Made by a program: the position numbers and the translations under genes. A stretch of DNA of 64,000 nucleotides from Batkoa obscura (lineage: Eukaryota; Entomophthoromycota; Entomophthoromycetes; Entomophthorales; Batkoaceae), in the NCBI GenBank assembly GCA_030770535.1, contig JASVEC010000008.1, positions 868,001 to 932,000 of the forward strand, written 5' to 3'. The notes under the pieces are model-generated. The model searched no databases and had not been told where the DNA came from. It saw only the letters and a program-made list of their open reading frames with translations. Within the stretch, counting starts at the first letter, position 1. Every line of letters begins with the position of its first letter. Of the stretch, positions 36,456-46,839 are shown piece by piece.

Positions 36456-38069
36456 ATGTATTGAAGTTTTTTAATCAATGTATTCAAATTTTGTTTCCTT
36501 TATATAGCTATTTAATATAATATGCACTGTTTATTGATGTACAGTAATAAGCCTTGGTATTAAATCTGGTTTAACCATTTATTCTCCAAAGTTTAACAAA
36601 CTATTATTCTTTAAAATTAAATAAGTTACCTATTCTTTTTTATTATCCTTAATCCTAAGGGCGCCATTTTATTTTAAATAGCCTTTCATGCTTTTTTCTA
36701 AAAAAATACTTTAAAAGTAAAGCCTCTAAGAGATTTATTAATAACCCATAATCAGAGAGAAAAAGGTAATAGAAAGAAGACAAAAGCCAAGAAGGAGAGT
36801 TGTTTATTCTCTAATAACTAAAAAAGCGCGAAAAGGTTACTGTTATACATTCAAAGCTAGTAGTGGCTTTTATAGTAAAGAACGCGAAAAATTAAGTGAA
36901 AAGTATTTAACTATATTTTAATTTATTCTTTTTAAATATAAGTAGCTTATACACTATATGAGTCTTAACCCTCAATAAGATTAAACTAAAAGATAAAATA
37001 GCTTCACGTAAAAATTTACATTGTTAAGTTAGCAATAGTTGAATATGAAAATATTAATACTTGTAAAAATTATTTATGAAATCAAATTAGATTAAAAACG
37101 ATATTTAATATTAACTTTGTATCATAAATATAATGATAACTCATCTTTACATTAACAAATAATTAATATGATTATTACATCATATCCGCTTGCTTGATTT
37201 AGTAATTTCTAAAAGCGTCCATTCTCAAATTAACGTGTCCACGTTATATAAAGAAGAAATAAAAAAGGTAGCACACTTGCTATATTAAATCAACCTTACA
37301 AAAAAGGGAAATTTATATACAAGGACATAGTAAATTAACATCTATTAAAACTGATGTTAGCTTTCTTAAGAAAGCACTTAAATCAACACTGTAATCATGA
37401 GTTCTTATTATATCTATAAAATTGTTGTAATATAAATAAAATATAAAGCAATACAAAATCTTTTGACTTTAATAATAGTTTTTCCCGTATTTGCAAAATA
37501 TAGTCGCAAGTCCAATATCGTGGAGTTCCTATATTTGATTAAAAAATTGATTATTACATTAATAGTAAGCGTTTAAAACTAAAGTATTGATTAATTTAAA
37601 CTATAAAGTATTGAAAAAGAAAAATCAGGCTACTTTATAAATTACTATACTAGAAGCCTATACATTTTTAAAGGGTTTAATGACTTAATGGTTTATTAGC
37701 TTATATACTAATAATGCCTAAAAAGATTCAGTATTTTTTTGAAAAATGTTATGTTATTGCTACTGCCTTTTTTCAAAAGCATGTGCCTAAAGTAACATTT
37801 GTGATATTAAGTTGACAACCACCAAGGAAAACCCTAACTAGGAAGAGAATATAAATAAAAATCCTCTTATATCATTAAAAATGTACATATATTTTAATAA
37901 AGCTTAAGTACTTTAAAGTTAAAATATAGCAAAAGTTTCCCCATTATCATTTTCAATAATCAATCTGAAAAGTCAGTATAACTGATGCTTTTTTAAAAAA
38001 TGACGAAATTTTAAAATTTTAAAATGTGTATTGTTCTTTTAAGAATGCATAAACAATAAATAAAAATAA
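36456..38069. other. Gene-free AT-rich stretch
   Basis: About 1.6 kb upstream of the secreted-protein gene. It holds its promoter and otherwise no recognised gene or repeat family. The stretch 36720-36900 is less AT-biased and could be an unidentified relic. Confidence 0.45.
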
Positions 38070-38178
38070 TATATGGGGATGTATTTTTGTGTTTAAGAAT
38101 TTTACTAACAATCTTTCCACTTAAATAGTGCTTAAAAAATGGAAAAAATAATGAAGTCAAAAAAAACACCCCCATATA
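38070..38178 (-). mobile_element. MITE copy, reverse orientation, well-preserved ends
   Basis: Ends are TATATGGGGATGT and CACCCCCATATA, with the GTTTAAGAATTTTACTAAC arm on the left. It lies just beside the broken secreted-protein copy, in the same relative position and orientation as the copy at 35560 beside the intact gene. Confidence 0.9.
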
Positions 38179-38213
38179 AACTCAATTATAAAATAGATAG
38201 CCTGATATATTGA

Positions 38214-38700
38214 AATAAATTGATATTGTTCTTAATTACATCTCATTATTCAGCTTTTCCGTATAACTCATCCCTAGCATAACCTGTAAATATTGCATTA
38301 ATAATAATAGTTAATGATGGATCAATTAATGGAGATACTATTATTGGAATTGATAATATTAATCCTTTTTTTGTATAGCTCTGTGATTTGATTACTAACC
38401 CCTTCACTAGTAGCATTGGTAAACTCAAATAATAAACTGATTAATACTCCTCCTTCATTGCACCATCAGCCCGGATTTTTTTACTTTTATCTAACAAATC
38501 ATCTTAGTAAATAAATAAATGAATGGTCTATATTAGGTCCCTTTATATACATCAGACTATTTATGCTACATATACTTAAGGAAAAAAACTTCATCAAGTT
38601 TAGGAAGCAGTAGCTTATTAAAGTCGCTATTGTAAACCTCTGGAGCAATAGATCCTACTGGTCAACAAGATATTTATATTAAGGAATTTTATTGTAACTA
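38214..38700 (-). pseudogene. Broken copy of the secreted ependymin-like gene
   Basis: Minus-strand match to the gene at 35868-36455 in the same order. The best block is 38262-38339, where the reading gives PLIDPSLTIIINAIFTGYAR against PLIDPSLLITNNAIFTGHGM, followed by DELYGKAE against DELYGKVE. Weaker matches continue to the region of the original start codon near 38695. The frame is broken in several places and part of the C-terminal region is missing. Divergence is substantial, so the duplication is not recent. Confidence 0.85.
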
Positions 38701-38903
38701 AAGTTGTTTTATTACCGTCAATGAGTTGATTTTGTTTGTTTATTTTGTGTGCTAAAATTTTATAAACTATTCATTAATGAATAATATTAACCATTTGTTT
38801 TATTATTTTAAAAAACTATACTGCATAGACAGTATTTTCATACTATTAAGATAATAAATAGCTATGTAATATTTTAATATTTAACACCTATCTTTAAATA
38901 ATA

Positions 38904-39007
38904 AATGAGGATGTTTTTTTTGGTTTCATTATTTTTTCTATCTTTTAAGCGCTATTTAAGTGGAAATTGTTAGTAAAATTCTTAAATACAAAAATATATC
39001 CCCAAAT
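38904..39007 (+). mobile_element. MITE copy, forward orientation
   Basis: GGTTTCATTATTTTTTC arm, centre AAGCGCTATTTAAG and GTTAGTAAAATTCTTAAA arm are present. The ends are slightly altered (AATGAGGATGT, ATATCCCCAAAT). Confidence 0.85.
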
Positions 39008-41100
39008 GAACAATATTCTGAATTAATCATTAATTTAATAAATCGCTCTTTTGATAATAAATATATGATTTTTATTAAAATTTATAAAAAAGTTTACTAT
39101 TTGAATATAATGTTATTAAAATTTAAATTTAAACCACAAATTTAAGAAAATATATAAATTGATATTTTTTAAAATAGTAGTAACGTTTATGAGCTATTTT
39201 ACTTTAATAAATATATTGACATTCTTTTACATAGTAATTTCAAGTTGCATTTAAAAAAAGCATTTAAAATTTTATAAGTAAAAACCAGAAATGATAAATA
39301 AACGAAATAATATAAATAGTTTTGATCGATTTTATAACATTATTACAGGTTTTTCTAATAAAAACATCTTTAACGTTATTCTATAGATGTAATAGTGTAC
39401 TAAAAATAATCACTTACTATAGTATTTCGAAATTGAAGAATATCCAATTGAATTAAAATTAAGCTTTAAAAGTACTATAAAATATTACATTATAACCAGA
39501 CCATCTGCTTTAAAAATATAACTGATGATTTAGTAAAAATAAAATGAAGTAAAATTATATTTGTGACGTGACGACTATGAGCCAGAAAGTTACTTTTCAT
39601 AAAACAAATATAAGTAATTTTATAATTTACTTTAAATTAAATATTAAGTTTAAATTTAATTATATCAAGAAAACTTACACATTCAATGTGATAAAAAACA
39701 TTGACTTACAGAGCAAAAGTTTTTTTAGAACTTTTTAAGTACTTAGTCTTAGTCCATCCAGATAAGTTATATTAATCAACTTCTGGTGCCTTCAATATTT
39801 AAAAAAATATTGAAAATAACTAATTTTTTCCTTTTCTTAGATACATAACGCACTATGTTTACGTTACCATATGAAAAGTAGCTATATTAGTTTTATATTT
39901 TCTCACTATGTACCCGAGCTCATCGCATATACCTGCTCAAAATCACTAGTGTAGTATTGCTTTTAAGTTAATTATAGTAATTTCACCAATACAGAAACTA
40001 TAAATGCAAAAGCACAGGCTATAAATTTATTTTTTGCAATTGATGACATATTGCACATTTGCATAGAAAACATTTTACAAGTAGAAAAATTATCTTATTT
40101 AAATAATTAAACAAGGAAGTAGTTTATACATATTGGTTTAAATATTTTGAATTTTTCAATAAGTAAATCTCATATGAAGGTATACATTGTACTACTTTAT
40201 CCTTTTATATCCTCAATTTAGCAACATAACAAATACTTTATAGTAAAAAAGATTAGTAGGAAGTAAAAAGTGTAAAAAACAATAGTGTTTGGTTTACTTT
40301 ATTTATTTGTAAATAGAGGATGTATTTTTTTTGTTTAAGAATTTTACTAACAATTTTTCCACTCAAATAGCGCTTAAAAGATGGAAAAAGTGATGAAGCT
40401 AAAAAAAACACCCCCATATTGCAATCTAATTTTAATTAATTAAAGCATATTCCTTGAAGATCAGTAGCATAAAAACAAATAAACTTTATTTGCGAATATA
40501 GTGTGATTATTTAGAATGACTTTTAAATAATATATAGTGTTTTAAAGTGACAAAACATTATACTACTTCACTGAATATTGAAGCTATAATATAATATAAT
40601 ATTATTCAACCTATTTAACTACTTTTATTAGTCATTTATTAAAAAAGTTTTTTTTGTAGGACTAAAGATCCATCTTTCTTTACGTAGTGAAATAAATTTC
40701 ATAATCCGATTTACTTACAGTTGGAACTGCTTGATCAATAACACTATTCATATTAGTTTTCATAGTTTTAGGACTGTTCAAACTTGACAAATGTGACCTT
40801 AAAAAAAGTTTGATGTTTAAAAAAATTAGCGTAACCAAATTTAGCACATAGGAGTAGGGCGATAAGAATTGTAATTGATAGTAGGTATTCCTTGATACTT
40901 CTTCTACTTCTTAGAGTACATTGATTTTTGTGTTATCAAGAATTATCCATGATTCACACATGCTTTCGTTTTTATTAAGGATAGAAACCAGTTCTATAAT
41001 GAACATAGCAAAATTAACGCCTTTATATATTCATTAGACAAAGTTTAATGCAGTATATCATCTGAGGATACTGCAGTTATTAATTTCTGATTTTTATTGT
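39008..41100. other. Gene-free AT-rich stretch with one MITE
   Basis: About 2.1 kb without a recognisable gene. Only the MITE at 40312-40419 stands out. The remaining small ORFs have noise-like Lys/Asn/Ile composition. Confidence 0.5.
40312..40419 (-). mobile_element. MITE copy, reverse orientation
   Basis: GTTTAAGAATTTTACTAAC arm, centre CTCAAATAGCGCTTAA and the GTGATGAAGC arm are present, ending ACACCCCCATAT. The left end is decayed (AATAGAGGATGT). Confidence 0.85.
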
Positions 41101-42117
41101 TTATAGCTTGAAATACTGTAGCGTTACATTTTATAAATGATAATTAAAGCCTGATTCATGAATAAACACACTCTCTTATTATTAGTAGAAAAGTCTTTGA
41201 TGAAGCAAGCTGCGCACTCTGCTCTTCTAGATGCTACTAATATTTCATTTATTTTATTTAAAATATAACTTGAATTTCGAAACATTACTTTTAGTAAATT
41301 CAACGCATTGTTTACTGAACCCTTTACCAGTTCAACATTCATTCGACTATATGATATTTCCTGTATTTGTTTCATAGCGTATTTATTGTCCTCTTCATAA
41401 ATCCTTTCAATTTCAAAAATTACTTAATCTGTCATACCAAAGCTATTTTCACGTTTATTTTGTTCCGCTTCTAAAGTCTCTTTTAACCCCTATACTTTCT
41501 GGGTTATATTGTGATTCATTATACTATCATTGTTTTGTACAACTGTATCGTCGTCATCCTAAATTATTATTGGTTCTGTTCTTTCAAGATCGTTTATTTC
41601 TTTTATTTCTTGAGCAATACCGCGATTTATTATACTACCTTCATAATACTGTTCAAGAAAAAATAATTCCAAAAGAGGTCGAAAGAATAGAAACAATAGT
41701 AACTCAAGGCGATGACGAAATGGTTGTGCGAAATGACTTAGCATACTACTACACTGTATATGTATCTCATTCCCATCCTCCGCTCTTACTATTTCAAACC
41801 CTGAAATTTCTTTCAACTTCTTTTCACCATAAGCTATACTTATAAAATTTTCTGACTTTCCATAACCGCCTTATAATCCCAGTTGTTTTGTAAATCAATT
41901 ATTGTCTCTTTTAATTCTTTTCCGCTGTAAATTATACTGCTAATAATTTCTGCATCTGAAATTATTGCCTTATAATTACGTTTATTGTGTAATAACCCAG
42001 CTGCCTTTTTTGAATCTCTTCCTTCTTTAACAACAATATCTGCTGACTCATTATATCGAATAAATAAAAAGTTTACTGCGTCTTTTATGCTCATATCATG
42101 GTTTTCCACTAGCATTG
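41101..42117 (-). pseudogene. Unknown gene remnant with repeated coding units
   Basis: Minus-strand frames from about 42117 down to 41124 read as one interrupted protein of mixed composition. It runs from ENHDMSIKDAVNFLFIRYNE through RDSKKAAGLLHNKRNYKAII to NVELVKGSVNNALNLLKVMF and ECAACFIKDFSTNNKRVC. Two or three units resemble each other: ISSIIYSGKELKETIIDLQ, ISIAYGEKKLKEISGFE and SIINRGIAQEIKEINDLE, spaced by about 32 residues or a multiple. Stops and frame changes separate the open parts. Part of the interior (about 41645-41770) reads more sensibly on the plus strand (EKIIPKEVERIETIVTQGDD), suggesting a local inversion. I do not recognise the family. Confidence 0.4.
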
Positions 42118-42170
42118 TTTGAAAAAAAATTATTGGTAAAATTATTAAACACAAAAATGCATCCTTATAT
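42118..42170 (+). mobile_element. MITE right-end fragment
   Basis: TTGGTAAAATTATTAAACAC followed by a decayed terminal GCATCCTTATATG. It abuts the next MITE at a shared TATATG, as expected for insertion of one copy into the terminus of another. Confidence 0.7.
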
Positions 42171-42266
42171 GAGGGCATTTTTTTTGGCTTCATTATTTTT
42201 TCCATTTTTAAGCGCTATTTCAGCAGAAAAACTGTTAGTAAAATTTTTAAACAAAAAAATACATCC
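42165..42266 (+). mobile_element. MITE copy, forward orientation
   Basis: GGCTTCATTATTTTTTCC arm, centre AAGCGCTATTTCAGC and GTTAGTAAAATTTTTAAAC arm are present. The right end ACATCC passes directly into repeat S without the final CCATATA. Confidence 0.85.
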
Positions 42267-42715
42267 TGTGAAATATTGGTTTATTAGCTCTCGGATTGAT
42301 TATAACACAACAATCACTTAAGTTGCTGTGTTCTCAAGTTCAATCACAATCAAGCCAGAGTCCCTTATTTTGGTTTGCTGTGAGAATTTCTAACTTCATA
42401 TTGCAAACAATATTATCTTCTCGTTCTAATATCCATACTTATTGGAGTATAAAAGAGATTCTTCAACATACTAACTTGAGGCTTTTTAACTGAACTACTC
42501 CTTGATATCGTACCATTAATAAAGCCACTAAGTCTTTCTGACAACATTTTAGGTAGATTTTACAGTAGTATTGTCTATTCTATTTGTTTTACATAGTTCG
42601 TAATTTATTACGTATTACTCTTATACATTTAAGTCTATCTTAGTTATATAAACTAAGACCTTTCGACTCAAGGCAAATTAATCAAGTAAGAACTGCTTTT
42701 AACTTAAAAGACTTA
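42263..42715. repeat. Dispersed repeat S, copy 2
   Basis: Same-orientation match to 14308-14878, starting TGTGAAATATTGG and ending near AGAACTGCTTTTAAC. It is shorter because of internal loss and lacks the 47-bp duplication. Here a MITE is on its left and a transposon 5' end on its right, the reverse of copy 1. Confidence 0.6.
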
Positions 42716-42757
42716 TTTTGTTTTATTTTTTTAAAATAATTAATTTTTTTAGTTATA

Positions 42758-43180
42758 TGTTTTATATTATTTTTATTAAATGTTCAGTAGATATACAATA
42801 TATAAATATATAGTTATTTGGCTTTGTTTTTTATTAAAATAAAAATAAAATCCAAGCTTTACAATTGAACTTTGAAATGAAATTTTTAAAAATTTTAATA
42901 TAATAGAGAAAAACACACTATATAAACATTGTGATCCATTTATGTCAATTTTAACAACTATTCATAATAACTCAAAGTTTATAGAATTTTATAATAAAAT
43001 AAAATAAAATTATTAAAATTTAATATTAATAATAGTAAACTTAATTAAGCAATATATAAAATTAATGCTTTAAAAGAAATAAAAAACAAAAACCGATAAG
43101 TAGCATTATTATCATTTATAGCTTTAATATATTTTTTGATGAGTATAGAAGCATTGGGTTTAATATAACTATTTAAGAAT
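42758..43180 (+). mobile_element. 5' fragment of the DDE transposon, copy 2
   Basis: Plus-strand match to the reverse complement of about 13890-14305. It includes the non-coding 5' end (TGTTTTATATTATTTTTATT) and the first third of the transposase region (CAAGCTTTACAATTGAAC against CAAGCTTTTATAACCAAAC; GCATTGGGTTTAATATAA near 43153 against the KSFGFNIS region). It is heavily decayed. The catalytic part is absent. Confidence 0.7.
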
Positions 43181-43244
43181 AATTAATAATAATAAAATAC
43201 CAACATTATAACTTATTAAAAATATTTAAAAAATTAAAATTATC

Positions 43245-43337
43245 ATATAGGGATGTATTTTTTTGTTTAAGAATTTTACTAACAATCTTTCCGCTCAAAT
43301 AACGCTTAAAAAATGGAAAAGGTGATGAAATTAAAAC
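43245..43337 (-). mobile_element. MITE copy, reverse orientation, shortened
   Basis: ATATAGGGATGT end, GTTTAAGAATTTTACTAAC arm and CTCAAATAACGCTTAA centre are present. The right arm is shortened by internal loss and ends CACCCCCTAAAT. Confidence 0.85.
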
Positions 43338-43579
43338 ACCCCCTAAATTTAGCTTTCATATTTTTTTTTGTCTCATACTTTACAGAATGCTGTAATAAAA
43401 ATTTACTTTAGTAATTTATATTTTCATTATTTGTTTGCCCAAAAAGCATATAACTTATGAAAAATTCTAACAACTTTTATCAATGCTTAAAAACACCAAA
43501 ATTAAATACAAAAATATCAAATTTTATTCAAAGGTAATATATCAACATAATAATTAAAGTAAGCTAATTATGGTGGCTA

Positions 43580-44822
43580 TTAAAACGGCAGGGTTTGAAT
43601 AATATATAAATAGAACGCAACTAACAAAGTCATAATGGGAAGACAAAGTATATATGAGTACAAAAGTAGCATAGACATTTCTTCTTCAAACTTGTTAACG
43701 GATTGACATACATTCAATAAATTAATAGCTGTTGGGGTGGATACTAAAATCATCATAGTTAACACAAATACTGGGTCATCACCTAGATAGAACCATGGTT
43801 GTGCTAAAATAAGTAAACTTATCACCACCAATGGTCCTAAGAAAAATCGAGTTACAATAACTAGACCTACAGCTCGGAAATCAACACTTCGAGATTCTTG
43901 CAACAACATGGATACATTACAACCTAAACCAATAAGAACAATAGGAATAGCAGCTCCACTACATACTTTTAATGAATTAGCAACTGCTCCGAATATAGGT
44001 GATGGACCATATAATAATCCCTTAAGCTGAGGAATAGACCCGACTAATAAAGCAGCGAAAATTGCAACTAAGGGTGGATTAAAAAAGTTATAAATACTTG
44101 AGAATACTAGCCTAATAGAATTCATAAATCTTTGACAAAGTGAAATGTTTTCTTGGTTATTCTTAATTAATGGTGTTGATTCATCATCAATTATCTTATA
44201 ATTATTTCCCCCTGCTTCAACAATTTCATTTACTTTATCTTCTGAATTTTGAATTAAAGTGACGCCGTAACTCCATCTTACAATATTAGAAACTGCAGCA
44301 AATAAAACAATATACGTAATTCCTCTCCCTTCAATTTCTTCTAAAGTATCTTTTTCATCCCAAAGAAGATGGTGAGCAATGGAGCTAATAGCTATACTTT
44401 GGATCAAAGACATTGGCAAAGAGTTACTATTTGAAGTGATGGAAGCTAAGGTAACAAATTTGCGCATAGGCTCAGGTAAACCTAAAATCTTTGAGCCAAG
44501 CTTTGAGATACTCCAGCATACTAAAAATAAGGCGAAATAAACAATAGGGATTGGCCACATACTTAAATATGTAGTTAAAGTGGCATTCGATGCCATCTTG
44601 GTAAATAATAAACATGGGGTAAAAAACTGTACATTAATTTTTGATAATCCCTATAGTTCGGTTGTTAGTACATTACACTGATAAATTATTACTACTGAAA
44701 CTTACTTTATGGATGGTTTTATCAATTAGGCCTTTTCTCATTAAGATAAAACCAAATAAGCAAGTACAAGCTACTTGTAAGATAGCCTGTAGGGAAGAAG
44801 TAATTAAAGGAAGGATCTCCAT
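43580..44822 (-). CDS. Auxin-efflux-carrier (PIN-like) family membrane transporter
   Basis: Membrane protein of about 395 residues from the Mem_trans (PF03547) family, to which yeast Ecm3 and fission yeast auxin-family transporters belong. Exon 1 starts at 44822 with MEILPLITSSLQAILQVACT and continues LFGFILMRKGLIDKTIHK. After a 60-base intron comes GLSKINVQFFTPCLLFTKMA, the family's conserved N-terminal block. Then ASITSNSNSLPMSLIQSIA, a hydrophilic loop of about 70 residues, and NPPLVAIFAALLVGSIPQLK, GAAIPIVLIGLGCNVS and VSTPTAINLLNVCQSVNKFE complete the typical 5+5 helix layout. In fungi the family is mostly ER-located with unknown substrates; auxin transport is not implied. The first Met of the long open exon (44596) is not the true start. 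Confidence 0.93.
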
Positions 44823-46839
44823 TCTATAGCAAACACAAAATTATTTAAGAAAATTTAGCGATAAAATATATAATATTATCATTTTATTTTGCTTATATAC
44901 TTTTTTACAAAAAGAATAAAGCTTGTATCAGATAAAATAAAGATTATTTAATGTTTAGGTGTATCTCTTTATCTTATCTAAGCTTTCTTGGCTTTATTTG
45001 GAAATAAATTAAACTAATTAAATGAACTATTGGTTAAATTGAGTTTTACTCTAAAACCTTATTCTAAAGTTCAATCAGCCAAGTGTTTGTAAAAATTATA
45101 TAAACCCGTCTTGATTTGCTAAGCTTCTATATAGTGATGATCATTTTTTAACTGTATATTAAATTTAAATTGCTATTAATATAGTAAATATATCATGCGT
45201 ATAAAATATTTACCTCTCTGTAATGTATAAAACCATGTATTGTATTAAATACAATTACATTCAACAGCCAAACATAGTTCCTGTAATATATATTAATTAT
45301 TAATAAAGCGGAAAAACATTAATGATAAAATGTAAAAGTGGGTTCTAAGTAGAATTTTGTAATAATTTAATAATGCACATATAAAAAGAATATTCCTATT
45401 TATCCTATTTAGAAACTGTGTTAAGAATGGCATCATAAAACAAATCATTAACAATTAAATAACTGATGATAAATTATATTTTATAGCTTATCCAAAATCG
45501 ATATTACACGTGGAGTCAATACTATAGTCTTATTGGATAGAATCGAATACAAGGTTGAAATTTTGTTTTATAATTTTCTTTCAAAACTTATCATAAAAAA
45601 GCTATTAATAAACTTTTTAATAATATACAGTAACCAAACAGTGAATCTAGGATATAAAATAGGTATATAGACATTACTTTATAACATGATAATCGATATA
45701 TATATCAAACAAGTTATGGATAATCATAAGTATAGCTGTAATATTGAATAATTTATTAATATAAAATTTATTAACACAAAGTAAAAAAAGCATCTAATTT
45801 AGAGCATATAACCGAGAAGTATGATATGGAATGTGATATATATAACAGTGGAACTGAGGTCACAAGAGAATTCTTTAACAACAATATAATATTAAATTAA
45901 GGCTTAAATGGATAGGGTAAATAATGTTTATTAATAAAGAACATCAAGTAATAAATAAAGAATAAAACGTAATTTGTATAACATTTTATTTACCCATGAT
46001 TCTTTATTTAACTTTATAAATTAATTAAACTTTCGGGTTTATTGTGGCTATTCTGATCATTTTAACTATTTATGTGTTTACTATAAGTTTCTATATAATT
46101 GTTCTGTTACAGCTGTTAAATCTTAATTGTATGGTGACTAACTGCTCATTTTAAAATAAAAATTACGAATTGAGCTGCAAATTGCAATAATTATTAAATT
46201 ATTACTTATAAAAATTACTTCCAGCTACTACATGATTAAAATTTAACAGATGTAATACTGAGATCATAATTGTTGTTTATATTAAATCCTCAGTTTTTTA
46301 TTTTTAATATTTTGTAAAATTTTACTTTTTACCTTTGAGTGTAACCCAAAATTTCATTTTACAATAAATATGTATACCTTTATTTGATTGGTATGATAAA
46401 TTGAAAAAATTATTTTTTCCTCATTTCTTTTTATGATATGGGGTGTTTTTTTTGGCTTCATCACTTTTTCCATCTTTTAAGCGCTATTTGAGTGGAAAAA
46501 TTGTTAGTAAAATTCTTAATAAAAAAATACATCCCTATATTCTACTTAAATACTTCAAAACTTTAACTGTTCATTCTAATTAAATACAATTTAGAAACCA
46601 ATAGTCGAAAATTAATTTCATTAATATTTAAAACAAATGATACTTTTATAAAACATAAATAATAAACTCAAATTAAAATAGATGATATATTTAAAAAAGT
46701 AGTGATATTTAAAAAGCCATTTTTATTAAAGACGATGTATAAAGGAGCGAATACTAATCATTTATTTAAAATCATAGTAAAGTAAAATGAAAAATAATAG
46801 GAGAGCGTATTAATCACTATTTAAGTAATATCAGCTTAT
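44823..46839. other. Gene-free stretch with one MITE
   Basis: About 2 kb between the PIN-like gene's 5' end and the SF3B1 3' end. Only the MITE at 46436-46540 was recognised. Confidence 0.55.
46436..46540 (+). mobile_element. MITE copy, forward orientation
   Basis: ATATGGGGTGT end, GGCTTCATCACTTTTTCC arm, centre AAGCGCTATTTGAG and GTTAGTAAAATTCTTAA arm are present, ending ACATCCCTATAT. The copy is about 105 bp. Confidence 0.9.
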
